From NCBI RefSeq assembly GCF_014230305.1, contig NZ_JACLAU010000008.1:1-64000 (forward strand): 64,000 nt of DNA, given 5' to 3'. The notes under the pieces were generated by a model. That model worked only from the letters and a program-made list of their open reading frames with translations, did not search any database and was not told where the DNA came from. The first letter of the stretch is position 1, and each line of letters opens with the position of its first letter. Source of the DNA: Novosphingobium aerophilum (GTDB taxonomy: Bacteria; Pseudomonadota; Alphaproteobacteria; Sphingomonadales; Sphingomonadaceae). Below are positions 1 to 9,058 of this stretch, in pieces. The translations under genes and the position numbers were made by a program.

Positions 1-257
1 GGCTCCCCCCTATCGAGCAGGCTCGGCGCGAGCTGGTCGAGGCCGTTTGAGGGAGCCCACTGCTGGCGCAGTGGGTCCGGGCACCATCACCGCGAGATCA
101 GCGCACCAGCAGGGGCTGTGCTGCACAAGCTCGAAGGGTTCCGCACAGCCCCTGCTGCATCCAGCGGTGACATCTCTATCTGGCGGAAATAGTGTCTTCT
201 CTAACCAGCCAGAACAGCGATCCGATCCGGGGAGGGCAGGCTTGCGCCATCGCCTCG
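1..257. other. Non-coding left edge with strong inverted repeats
   Basis: No convincing gene is seen here. Two perfect inverted repeats stand out: a 7-bp stem with a 6-nt loop at 56-75 (CCCACTG / CAGTGGG) and a 15-bp perfect stem at 107-121 / 143-157 (CAGCAGGGGCTGTGC and its complement) around a 21-nt loop. No run of T follows either stem, so a classic rho-independent terminator is not supported. Their role is unknown. The region lies downstream of the leftward gene at 258-827. Confidence 0.6.
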
Positions 258-827
258 TCAGAACGGCAGCTCTCCCTGCCTGCCTTGCTGCGGCGCACGT
301 GGCGGCGCCCCTTTCCCCAGCAGCACCAGGGCTGGACCGTCGAGCGTGTAGACCACGTGCCGCTGCCCACCCCGGTTGACATGATCGACGGCGTAACCCT
401 GGTAGTGCCGACGCAACAGACCCCCCTTGACGAGCTCTGACACCGAGCGACTGATGTTGGTCCGGGCCGATGCCCGAGCCCGGCTCGCCACTTCCAGCGC
501 GATCGCCCGATCGGCGGCCTGGTGCTCGGGCGGCAGAAGCCCGTCCCGCACAAGTTCGGCTCTCACCCGCTCGATCAGGTCCTGGCGCTGGCTGTCCCGG
601 CCCGCCATCTGCGCCAGGGCATCGCCGAGCCAGTCCCGCAGCAGCACGGGCCTACCGCCGGAATCGACCCACGGTCCGGCACGACCTCGCTCATCCGCGG
701 CTTCGGCGATGAGAGTCAGCAACATGAAGGCATAGCGCGGACGGCTGCTGACGCGGGCCAGCGTTCCCAGAAGACCCGCCACTTCGGCCCGTGGCGCCCG
801 TACGACATGGCAAGGTGCATGGAACAT
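258..827 (-). CDS. Hypothetical protein, probable winged-helix DNA-binding fold
   Basis: I do not recognise this 189-residue protein as a named family. It is rich in Arg and Ala. Its C-terminal half (about residues 110-165) has a helix-rich stretch followed by a short beta-hairpin-like segment ending in VYTLDG, reminiscent of a winged-helix domain, and the tail is basic (GAPPRAPQQGRQ). No membrane segment or signal peptide is seen. The ATG at 827 has no good Shine-Dalgarno sequence, so a GTG start slightly downstream is possible. The gene stands alone, and its upstream region (828-1161) carries repeated AAGTGTC words, which would suit a DNA-binding replication, partition or autoregulatory protein. 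That role is inference only. Confidence 0.5.
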   Translation of the reverse strand: MFHAPCHVVRAPRAEVAGLLGTLARVSSRPRYAFMLLTLIAEAADERGRAGPWVDSGGRPVLLRDWLGDALAQMAGRDSQRQDLIERVRAELVRDGLLPPEHQAADRAIALEVASRARASARTNISRSVSELVKGGLLRRHYQGYAVDHVNRGGQRHVVYTLDGPALVLLGKGAPPRAPQQGRQGELPF

Positions 828-1161
828 GAGGAGACGGAATCAAGCACATTGAGGGAATCGTGTGAATCCCTTTTCCATCAACGCTGTCAGTGAGTCGCCT
901 ATGACACTTTACCGGCGATGAAGTGTCGTCCGCGCCACCTGGCCATCGAGGGCCCGGCCCGGACGTCCCCTGCCCCGCACCCGTGCGATCGCCACTGGAC
1001 CGGACAAAGACCGGGCCAGACGGGGATCAGCCCTGCAAGCTGGCCTGGGTGACCCGGCAAAGTGTCATCACGGGCATTTCCCGTGCTGCCGGCCAGACCA
1101 CTCCGGTTGACAGCCCCACGGATTTTCATATCATGTTATATAACGTGCTATGGAGATTGCG
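828..1161. other. Intergenic region with AAAGTGTCAT repeats and a promoter
   Basis: No gene is seen. The heptamer GACACTT/AAGTGTC occurs three times: at 903-909, inverted at 921-927, and again within 1059-1068. The 15-mer ATGACACTTTACCGG (901-915) is repeated in inverted form at 1054-1068 with one mismatch. A TTGACA hexamer lies at 1107-1112, ahead of the palindrome at 1132-1147 and the MarR-GNAT gene. The spaced repeats look like protein-binding iterons or operators, perhaps for the 258-827 product. Confidence 0.45.
1132..1147. promoter_or_regulatory. Palindromic operator-like site before the MarR-GNAT gene
   Basis: CATGTTATATAACGTG is a 16-bp palindrome with one mismatched pair, and its core GTTATATAAC (1135-1144) is perfect. 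It sits about 15 bp upstream of the chosen start and downstream of a TTGACA box at 1107-1112. This is the position and symmetry expected for an autoregulatory MarR operator. Binding is inferred. Confidence 0.5.
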
Positions 1162-2133
1162 ATGCAGGACGTTCTGGTCGACATGGGGCCGGCCTTTCTC
1201 GGCAGCAGGCTCAAGCGTCTGGCCGAACGGCTCCAGGCCGGAGCGATGCGGGTGATCGAGGAGGCAGGCCTTCCGCTGCAGCCCGGACATATGGCGGTTC
1301 TTGCCGCGCTGCGCGGCCGGGCCCTGACCATCGGGCAGCTGGCCGAGGCGATCGGGATCAGCCAGCCCGGGGTGACCCGTGCGGTGGGGCAGCTGGAGAA
1401 GCTGGGGATCGTCGCCGGGGTTCCGGCCGCCGACCAGCGCACCCGGATGATCGGCCTCACGCCGGCTGGCCAGGCGGCAGCGTACAGGGCGGCCACGGAC
1501 CTCTGGCCGCGGATCGGGCTGGCCGCCGAAGAGGTTCTGGGCGGTGGCGGGCATGGGTTCCTTGCCCAGCTGACGGCCATCGAACGGGCGCTGGATCAAG
1601 CCTCGATTGCGGAACGGGCCGCTCACGCGAGCGCCGGGGGGCTGCGCATTCGCGAGTTCGAGGACAGTCTGGCCGGTGACTTCCATGACATCAACGCGCA
1701 GTGGATCACCGCCATGTTCGCGCTCGAGCCGACCGATCGCGACGTGCTGGAACATCCGCAGCAGCGGATCATCGCGCCCGGCGGGACGATCCTGTTCGTC
1801 GAGGCGCCCGGTCTGGGGGTGGTGGGCACCTGCGCGCTGCAACGGACCGGACCGGGGCGTTTCGAACTGACCAAGATGGGCGTTCGCGACAGTGCCCGCG
1901 GGCTCAAGGCCGGGGAGTTCCTGCTTCAGGCCATGATCGAGCGGGCCGGGGCGATGGGGGCCGAATTGCTTTATCTGCTGACCAACGCCCGCTGCGAGGC
2001 CGCGATCCATCTTTACCGAAAGCTCGGCTTCGTGGACGATGCGCAGATCATGGCCGAGTACGGTGCCCGGTATGAACGGTGCAATGTTGCCATGCGCTTT
2101 GCCGGTCTGCCCGCCCCGCCCCTCGCCCGGTAG
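1162..2133 (+). CDS. MarR-family regulator fused to a GNAT acetyltransferase domain
   Basis: The N-terminal part (about residues 10-145) is a MarR winged-helix domain, with LTIGQLAEAIGISQPGVTRAVGQLEKLG as recognition region and a wing around DQRTRMIGLTPAG. The C-terminal part (about 160-310) is a GNAT acyltransferase domain with a typical motif around LKAGEFLLQAMIERA and the terminal LYRKLGFV signature. Such MarR-GNAT fusions are a known bacterial architecture thought to couple ligand or acetylation state to transcription, but the substrate cannot be predicted. The ATG at 1162 is preferred over one 12 nt upstream because GGAG lies 6 nt before it. A palindrome just upstream suggests autoregulation. 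The racemase at 2202 follows 68 bp downstream and may be co-transcribed. Confidence 0.85.
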   Translation: MQDVLVDMGPAFLGSRLKRLAERLQAGAMRVIEEAGLPLQPGHMAVLAALRGRALTIGQLAEAIGISQPGVTRAVGQLEKLGIVAGVPAADQRTRMIGLTPAGQAAAYRAATDLWPRIGLAAEEVLGGGGHGFLAQLTAIERALDQASIAERAAHASAGGLRIREFEDSLAGDFHDINAQWITAMFALEPTDRDVLEHPQQRIIAPGGTILFVEAPGLGVVGTCALQRTGPGRFELTKMGVRDSARGLKAGEFLLQAMIERAGAMGAELLYLLTNARCEAAIHLYRKLGFVDDAQIMAEYGARYERCNVAMRFAGLPAPPLAR

Positions 2134-2201
2134 GGCCGCGGCATCGTCAGCGCGTCAGGAAATCGGCGGCCCGGCCGCGCGGCAAGGATAGGAGAACGGT
2201 C

Positions 2202-2897
2202 ATGCGCACTCTCGGAGTGATCGGCGGGCTCAGCTGGGAGAGTACGGCCGAATACTATCGCCTGATCAACCAGGGCGTACGGGACCGCCTGAGCCCCAGC
2301 GCCTCGGCCCGGTTGTTGCTATGGTCCTGCAACTTCGCCGAGATCGAGGCGCTGCAAATGCGCGGCGACTGGGACGGCCTCGCGGCGGCGATGATCGAGG
2401 CAGCGCAGCGGCTCGAGACCGCCGGAGCCGAGGGCCTGCTCATCGCCAGCAACACGATGCACCGCACCGCGGACCGGGTCGAGGCGGCGATCGGCGTGCC
2501 CTTGCTGCACATTGTCGATCCGGGAGCGCTGGCCATCCGCAACCAAGGGCTGGGCACCGTCGGCCTGCTCGGCACCCGGTTCACGATGGAGCAGGACTTC
2601 TATCGCGGCCGCCTGGCGGAGCGTCACGGGCTGGAGGTGATCGTCCCCGACGACACCGACCGCGCGACCGTGCACCGGGTGATCTACGAAGAGCTGATCG
2701 CCGGCGTGCTGCGCGAGGAATCGCGCGAAGCCTATCGCCAGGCGATGCGCCGGCTGGTCGATCGCGGGGCCGAGGCGGTGATCCTCGGATGTACCGAGAT
2801 CGCCCTCCTGGTCGGACCCGGTGATTGCCCCGTGCCGTTGATCGACACGACCGCGCTCCACGCCGCGGCCGCGATTGACTTCGCCCTGGGCGGCTGA
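2202..2897 (+). CDS. Aspartate/glutamate racemase family protein
   Basis: The 231-residue protein begins with the family's GVIGGLSWEST motif. It keeps the two cysteine-containing regions of cofactor-independent Asp/Glu racemases, but with a notable difference: the first catalytic position reads ASNTMH (about residue 83), where the canonical family has a Cys-bearing CNT(M/A)H, while the second, ILGCTEI (about residue 196), keeps its Cys. A Ser-for-Cys or otherwise altered first site would affect two-base racemisation, so isomerase or lyase activity on another acid is possible. The ATG at 2202 has AGGAG 8 nt upstream. The gene follows the MarR-GNAT gene in the same direction. Confidence 0.8.
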   Translation: MRTLGVIGGLSWESTAEYYRLINQGVRDRLSPSASARLLLWSCNFAEIEALQMRGDWDGLAAAMIEAAQRLETAGAEGLLIASNTMHRTADRVEAAIGVPLLHIVDPGALAIRNQGLGTVGLLGTRFTMEQDFYRGRLAERHGLEVIVPDDTDRATVHRVIYEELIAGVLREESREAYRQAMRRLVDRGAEAVILGCTEIALLVGPGDCPVPLIDTTALHAAAAIDFALGG

Positions 2898-2931
2898 ACC
2901 CCAGCCCATTTGCCTCCTAGGGCCGATGACC

Positions 2932-3402
2932 TCAACCGTGGATGCGTGCGAGCAGTTCGATCAGCTTGCGCACCTCGGCGCGGGTGAAGCGGGCCTTGAG
3001 CCAATCCTCGTGCGCGCCGATCGCGGTGCGGGCCTCCGCGAGAGCCGCTTGGCCCGCCGGGGTGAGGTGGAGCGTCTGCTTGCGGCCGTCGACCGCGGAC
3101 TTGCCACGCACCACGAAGCCACGGTCCTGCAGGCGGTTGACGATCGCCATCACCGTGGCGCGGTCCATCTGCAAACGGGCGGAGAGCGCGGTCTGGGCCA
3201 GGCCCGGTTCGGCGGCGACCAGCCACAGCACCGACACCTGCTTCTGCGTGAGATTCAGCGCGGCGAAGGTCTCGGTGAAATGGCGATAGACGGCCCCGTG
3301 GGCGAGGCGCAGGTGGAAGCCGACGATCCCGTCCAGATCGGCTGGGAGATTGGACGCAGGGGGCGGTGCATCGCCCGCGCCAGGGCCATCCCATTCGCTC
3401 AC
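2932..3402 (-). CDS. MarR-family regulator, probable regulator of ligM (DesR-like)
   Basis: This is a MarR winged-helix protein of 156 residues. The dimerisation helix spans about 25-50, the recognition region is LAQTALSARLQMDRATVMAIVNRLQDRG (given here only as location, about residues 67-94), and the wing is VDGRKQTLHLTPAG. It is divergent from ligM and shares the 3403-3590 intergenic region with its palindromic promoter. In Sphingobium sp. SYK-6 a MarR-type repressor, DesR, controls vanillate and syringate O-demethylation genes, so the same role is proposed here from family and position. A GTG start at 3402 preceded by GGGGAA is chosen. A TTG at 3429 is the alternative and would add nine residues. 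Confidence 0.8.
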   Translation of the reverse strand: MSEWDGPGAGDAPPPASNLPADLDGIVGFHLRLAHGAVYRHFTETFAALNLTQKQVSVLWLVAAEPGLAQTALSARLQMDRATVMAIVNRLQDRGFVVRGKSAVDGRKQTLHLTPAGQAALAEARTAIGAHEDWLKARFTRAEVRKLIELLARIHG

Positions 3403-3483
3403 GATCGTTCCCCGCCCTGACCCGCACAACCGCTGTCCATGGCCGATACCCTACCCTGCGGGCCTCCGGCGTCAACTTGTCCC

Positions 3484-3512
3484 TTGCCAAAAGCCGTATG
3501 TGTTGCATACAA
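3484..3512 (+). promoter_or_regulatory. ligM promoter with overlapping MarR-type operator
   Basis: TTGCCA (3484-3489) is followed after 17 bp by ATACAA (3507-3512), a plausible sigma-70-like promoter for ligM. The inverted repeat GTATG-TGTTG-CATAC (3496-3510) lies in the spacer and over the -10 element, so a bound MarR protein would block transcription. The position between a MarR gene and its likely target supports this, but binding is not demonstrated. Confidence 0.5.
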
Positions 3513-3530
3513 ATATCGGGAGAGCCGTGA

Positions 3531-4985
<1,455 letters not shown>

Positions 4986-5055
4986 GGCGCTCCGGCCCAA
5001 GCCGGCTCGTTCGGCCTGGGCCCGCCTGTCGCACCCTGTCGCGCCGGAGACAAGC

Positions 5056-5943
5056 ATGGTCGCTCCCGTGATCCATCCCGCTTGGGAACGCCCGCCACTA
5101 GGCATTACCGAAGGCTACTCGATCGAGATCACAGCCCGCGATGTCCCGGCCCTGCAGGAGGCCGCGCCCGCGATGCCGGTCGATACCCCGGTGGCCGTGA
5201 CCTTCCTGCCCGGCGAGGCCCAGCCCGACCGGATCGCCGCCGCAGTGGCCGTGCGCGAGCTAGGGTTCGAGCCGATGCCGCACTTCTCGGCGCGGCGGCT
5301 GGTCTCGGCGGAGGAGTTCGAGGAGTACCTTGGCGCTGTTGTCGAGCGCGCCGGAGTGCGGCGCTGCTTCGTCGTCGCCGGAGACCCGCCGGAGCCGCAG
5401 GGCCCCTTCGCCGACAGCATGGCGCTGATCGCGACCGGCACCTTCGAACGCAACGGCATCCGCGCGATCGGCGTGGGCGGGCATCCGGAAGGACATCCGG
5501 TGATGTCCCGGGAGGAATGCTGGCAGGTGCTGGACACCAAGGTCGCCGAGATCACCGCGCGGGGCATGGCGCCGCTGGTGGTCACCCAGTTCGGCTTTGA
5601 TCCGGACGCTGTCCTGGGCTGGCTGGCCGAGGCGCGGGCGCGAGGGATCGAGGCTCCGGTCCGGATCGGGGTGCCCGGTCCGGCCGGGATCAAGCGGCTG
5701 ATCGCCTTCGCCGCGCGCTGCGGGGTGGGCGCTTCGACGAGCGTGCTGAAGAAGTACGGGATCAGCCTGGGCAACCTGCTCGGCAGCGCCGGGCCCGACC
5801 GGCTGATCGAAGCCTTCGCCGCCGGTCTCGCGGTCGAGCACGGCCGGGTGCGGCTGCATTTCTATCCGTTCGGGGGCGTCGGCCGGACGGTCGAATGGAT
5901 CCGGGCCTACGATCACGGGCACGGCCTGATCCGGCCCCGCTGA
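5056..5943 (+). CDS. metF: Methylenetetrahydrofolate reductase, MetF family
   Basis: In the LigM pathway this flavoenzyme runs in the oxidative direction, converting 5-methyl-THF from demethylation to 5,10-methylene-THF. The 295-residue protein is a TIM-barrel of MetF type. Visible marks are the acidic YSIEITARD segment near the N-terminus (Glu24 in the position of the MetF catalytic Glu), the folate-site [13 protein letters not shown] region and [10 protein letters not shown]. It is more divergent from housekeeping MetF than usual, as also described for the MetF encoded with ligM in SYK-6. The ATG at 5056 follows GGAGA. The gene begins 70 bp after ligM and 28 bp before purU, consistent with one operon. 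Confidence 0.85.
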   Translation: MVAPVIHPAWERPPLGITEGYSIEITARDVPALQEAAPAMPVDTPVAVTFLPGEAQPDRIAAAVAVRELGFEPMPHFSARRLVSAEEFEEYLGAVVERAGVRRCFVVAGDPPEPQGPFADSMALIATGTFERNGIRAIGVGGHPEGHPVMSREECWQVLDTKVAEITARGMAPLVVTQFGFDPDAVLGWLAEARARGIEAPVRIGVPGPAGIKRLIAFAARCGVGASTSVLKKYGISLGNLLGSAGPDRLIEAFAAGLAVEHGRVRLHFYPFGGVGRTVEWIRAYDHGHGLIRPR

Positions 5944-5971
5944 GCCCGCTCAACCAGGGAGAACTCCGTCG

Positions 5972-6829
5972 ATGACCCAGACCATCACCCTGCGCCTGCA
6001 ATGCGACGACCGCCCCGGACTGGTCGCGCGGGTGGCGAACGTGCTCGCCCGGGTCGGCTGCAACATCGAGGATGCCCAGCAATACAATGACCGGCTGTCG
6101 GAGCGGTTCTTCATGCGGGCAACCTTCGTCACGCCCGCAGGCATGGACCTGGCGGCGGTGCAGCGGGCCTTTGCGCCCGAGGCGCAGGCGGCGGGCATGG
6201 ACTGGACCATGACCGACCAGGCCATCCCGCGGAAGGTGCTGCTGATGGTCAGCCGGTTCGACCATTGCCTGGGCGATCTGCTATACCGCCACCGGCTGGG
6301 CGAATTGCCGATGGCGGTGGTCGGGATCGCCAGCAACCACCCGCGCGAGGTGCTGCACACCTCGCTGATCGGCGAGATCCCTTATCACCACCTGCCGGTC
6401 ACGCGCGACACCAAGCCGCAGCAGGAGGCGCAGATCAAGGCGCTGGTCGAGGCCACCGGGGCCGAGCTGGTCGTGCTCGCCCGCTACATGCAGATCCTGT
6501 CGGACGATCTTGCCGCCTTCCTGTCGGGCCGGTGCATCAACATCCATCATTCCTTCCTGCCCGGATTCAAGGGCGCCAAACCCTATCACCAGGCGCACGA
6601 GCGGGGGGTCAAGATGATCGGCGCCACCGCGCACTACGTGACCACCGATCTCGACGAAGGCCCGATCATCCACCAGGACGTCGAGGCGATCAGCCATGCC
6701 GACACCCCGGACGATCTGGTCCGCAAGGGCCGCGACATCGAACGCCGCGTCCTGGCCGAAGCGGTGCGGCTCCACCTGCATGACCGGGTGTTCCTCAACG
6801 GCAGCCGGACGGTGGTTTTCCCGGGATAG
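5972..6829 (+). CDS. purU: Formyltetrahydrofolate deformylase
   Basis: PurU hydrolyses 10-formyl-THF to formate and free THF. The 285-residue protein has an N-terminal ACT domain (about 1-80, starting [20 protein letters not shown]) and a formyltransferase-like catalytic domain (about 88-285). The catalytic set is present: Asn190 and His192 in [16 protein letters not shown] and Asp228 in [16 protein letters not shown] precedes the ATG. Placed after ligM and metF, it would close the C1 route by regenerating THF for LigM. In the SYK-6 ligM operon the third gene is ligH, a formate-THF ligase, so purU in this slot is a different solution that releases formate without ATP recovery. Confidence 0.92.
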   Translation: MTQTITLRLQCDDRPGLVARVANVLARVGCNIEDAQQYNDRLSERFFMRATFVTPAGMDLAAVQRAFAPEAQAAGMDWTMTDQAIPRKVLLMVSRFDHCLGDLLYRHRLGELPMAVVGIASNHPREVLHTSLIGEIPYHHLPVTRDTKPQQEAQIKALVEATGAELVVLARYMQILSDDLAAFLSGRCINIHHSFLPGFKGAKPYHQAHERGVKMIGATAHYVTTDLDEGPIIHQDVEAISHADTPDDLVRKGRDIERRVLAEAVRLHLHDRVFLNGSRTVVFPG

Positions 6830-6900
6830 AGTCTTTTCCACTTGCGGGGAATCGGCCGCGGGCCGGGGCCGGGCGGGTTCAGTGCAACGGAAACAGCGCC

Positions 6901-6929
6901 TGGCGGCTGCACCCCCCCGGGGGGGGCGG
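6901..6929. repeat. C7/G8 homopolymer palindrome between convergent genes
   Basis: Seven C residues (6912-6918) are followed directly by eight G residues (6919-6926). The tract lies between the ends of purU and the leftward kdpE. No T-tract follows, so a terminator role is uncertain. The homopolymer may be length-variable. Confidence 0.4.
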
Positions 6930-7604
6930 TCAATCGAGGCGGTAGCCGATGCCCGGCTCGTTCCGGATCAGGCGTGGCTGGGCTGGATCATCCTCCAGCT
7001 TCAACCGCAGCGCCCGCACCACGACGCGCAGGTACTCGACGTCCTGCTGGTGCGCCTTGCCCCAGACGCTCTCGAGCAGGGCGCCATGGGTCAGGATGCG
7101 CCCGCCTGCGGCGACAAGCTCGGCCAGCACGGCGAACTCGCGGGGGGTCAGGGCCACCGGGCGATCGTGGACGGACACTTCGTGGCGGGACCGGTCGAGA
7201 CGGATCGGTCCATGAGTCAGGACTCCATCGCGGCCCGCCTGGGTGCCTGCCCCGCGCAGCGCGACCCGAAGCCGGGCGAGCAGCTCGTCGCCATCGAACG
7301 GTTTGGTGACATAGTCGGCGGCCCCCAGATCGAGCGCGGCGACCTTTTCCTGGACATCCGCCCGCGCCGAGATGACGATCACCGGCACCGCGGCCAGCGC
7401 GCGCAGGGCGGGCAGCAGTTCGAGACCATCGCGGTCGGGCAGGCCGAGATCGAGCAAGACGGCATCGATCCCCCCTGCCCCAAGCGCAGCCATCGCGGCG
7501 CGGGCATCGGGCGCCGGCACGGGCGCGTGCCCGTCGCGCTGGAGGATGACGCTCAACAGCCTGAGAATCGCGGCCTCGTCGTCCACACACAGAATCCGGC
7601 TCAT
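6930..7604 (-). CDS. kdpE: KdpE-like OmpR-family response regulator
   Basis: The 224-residue protein has a receiver domain (1-115) with acidic pocket DDE at 8-10, phospho-acceptor Asp52 (LLDLGLPDRDG) and Lys in YVTKPF. An OmpR-type winged-helix domain follows (about 125-224), with LTPREFAVLAELVAAGGRI and the terminal GIGYRLD. It is the partner of the adjacent KdpD-like kinase, whose stop overlaps this start by 4 bp. In KdpDE systems the regulator answers K+ limitation and normally activates kdpFABC. No Kdp ATPase genes are in the window, and the upstream gene is kup, so kup is the likely target. Confidence 0.85.
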   Translation of the reverse strand: MSRILCVDDEAAILRLLSVILQRDGHAPVPAPDARAAMAALGAGGIDAVLLDLGLPDRDGLELLPALRALAAVPVIVISARADVQEKVAALDLGAADYVTKPFDGDELLARLRVALRGAGTQAGRDGVLTHGPIRLDRSRHEVSVHDRPVALTPREFAVLAELVAAGGRILTHGALLESVWGKAHQQDVEYLRVVVRALRLKLEDDPAQPRLIRNEPGIGYRLD

Positions 7605-9049
7605 CCGCTTGCTCCCGAGGAACGGGGCAGGCTCAGCGCAAACCGGGCGCCACCCAACGGGCTCTCGCCCACCGACACCTTGGCCCCCATGGCTTCGGCA
7701 AAGCCCTTCACGATCGCCAGCCCCAGCCCGCTGCCCTGGCTGTGATCCGTGCCGGCGAGACGCTGGAACCGGGCGAAGATGCGCTCGCGTTCTGCCACCG
7801 GCACACCGGGACCATCGTCGTCGACGGTCAGCACGATCCGGTCATCCTCCGGTTCCGCGGCAATGGTCAGCGCACGCCGCGCGTGACGCAGGCCGTTGTC
7901 GATCAGATTGGCCAGAACGTGCTGCAGCAGCACGGGATCGGCGTGGACAAAGGGCAGATCGGCCGGGACCCTCCGGGTGACGGCCAGTCCGGGGGGGATC
8001 ACCAGCGCAGCGCAGGCCGAAGCCGTTGCGTCGACCAGATCGCAGCTTTCGTTCGCCGCCCGCAGCGAGCCGTCTTCCAGACGGGCCGCCCCCAGCAGAT
8101 CGGCCATGGTCCGGTCGAGTCGGTGCGCCGCGGCGAGGGCATCGTCGACCGCGGGGTCCCGCCCCCCGGATCCGCGCTGGGCGATCAGTTCGAGGCGACC
8201 GGTGATGATGGTCAGCGGGGTGCGGAAGTCATGCGCCAGCGAGGCCAGGAAAGTACGGCGCAGCCGCTCGCTCTGTTCCAGCACCGCCCGTTCGCCACGT
8301 TCCCGGTCCAGACTGGCGCGGTCACGGCACTGGCCCAGCAGCCAGGCCAGCTGCTGCACCTGTTCCAGCTCGGACATGGTGCGCGCGCCGCCCTCCGGCC
8401 GGCGGGCCAGGGCCAGCACGGCCAGGTCCGGCCGGCTCTTCGCCACGACCGGGACGAAGCTCCAGTCGGCCGCCCCCATGATCTCAGTGCCGTGACCGGT
8501 CATGTCGCCATTGTGCAGCGCCCAGGCCGCCGCCGCCAGATCGAGCGAGGTGAAGACCGCATCGCGATTGGCGGTGGTCAAGGCTTCGATCAGCCGGGCC
8601 GGGCCGTAACGCCCGCCGACGAAGGCCATCCCTTTGGCCAGGGCGTCGTTCGCATCCCCCGCCGCCAGGACGGCGGAGAGCTGCGCCAGCTCCGCACTGG
8701 CCTGGGCGCGGGCGTTGGCTTCGGCCTCGCGCGCGAGGAGCCGGGTCGCCAGGCGGCTCGTCACGACCGCGACGGCGCCCAGCACGCAGACGCTGACCAG
8801 ACCGTCCAGCCGATCGATCCGAAAGGTGTAGCGCGGCTCGACCAGCAGGTAATTGTAGGCGGCCGTCCCCGCCAGCGCGGCCAGCAGACCAGGCCACAGC
8901 CCTCCACGCGCCGCGGCAAGCAGCACCGGCAACAGGAAGAGCAGCGCGGCCGATGCCAGCCCGAGCACCGGCAGCAGCGCGGTGGTCACGGCCGCCACCG
9001 CGGCAACGGCCGCCAGCGCGAGCAGGAATGAGCCGGGCAGTCGAGTCAC
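7601..9049 (-). CDS. kdpD: KdpD-like sensor histidine kinase lacking the KdpD and Usp domains
   Basis: The 482-residue membrane kinase begins with about four hydrophobic helices (residues 8-103) containing the KdpD DUF4118 signature AAYNYLLVEPRYTF. A GAF-like region (about 120-240), the dimerisation domain with phospho-acceptor His273 (SLAHDFRTPLT), and an HATPase domain with NLIDNGLRHA, DDDGPGVP and GSGLGLAI follow. Full KdpD is near 890 residues and carries an N-terminal KdpD/UspA region that senses ATP and c-di-AMP. That whole part is missing, with the Met start only seven residues before the first helix. It sits 9 bp after kup and overlaps kdpE, so all three are likely one operon. Confidence 0.82.
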   Translation of the reverse strand: MTRLPGSFLLALAAVAAVAAVTTALLPVLGLASAALLFLLPVLLAAARGGLWPGLLAALAGTAAYNYLLVEPRYTFRIDRLDGLVSVCVLGAVAVVTSRLATRLLAREAEANARAQASAELAQLSAVLAAGDANDALAKGMAFVGGRYGPARLIEALTTANRDAVFTSLDLAAAAWALHNGDMTGHGTEIMGAADWSFVPVVAKSRPDLAVLALARRPEGGARTMSELEQVQQLAWLLGQCRDRASLDRERGERAVLEQSERLRRTFLASLAHDFRTPLTIITGRLELIAQRGSGGRDPAVDDALAAAHRLDRTMADLLGAARLEDGSLRAANESCDLVDATASACAALVIPPGLAVTRRVPADLPFVHADPVLLQHVLANLIDNGLRHARRALTIAAEPEDDRIVLTVDDDGPGVPVAERERIFARFQRLAGTDHSQGSGLGLAIVKGFAEAMGAKVSVGESPLGGARFALSLPRSSGASG

Positions 9050-9058
9050 GGCCTCGGG

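Noticed and set aside
107..157. Integron attC site
   Set aside because: The stem lacks the RYYYAAC/GTTRRRY core sites and the unpaired extrahelical bases typical of attC, and no integrase or cassette is near.
1126..2010. Minus-strand open frame opposite the MarR-GNAT gene
   Set aside because: The plus frame has clear MarR and GNAT motifs; the other frame is low-complexity.
7601..9049. Pseudogene remnant of full-length KdpD
   Set aside because: The ORF has its own start at the first membrane helix, all kinase motifs are intact, and it is tightly packed between kup and kdpE, so a functional short form is more likely.
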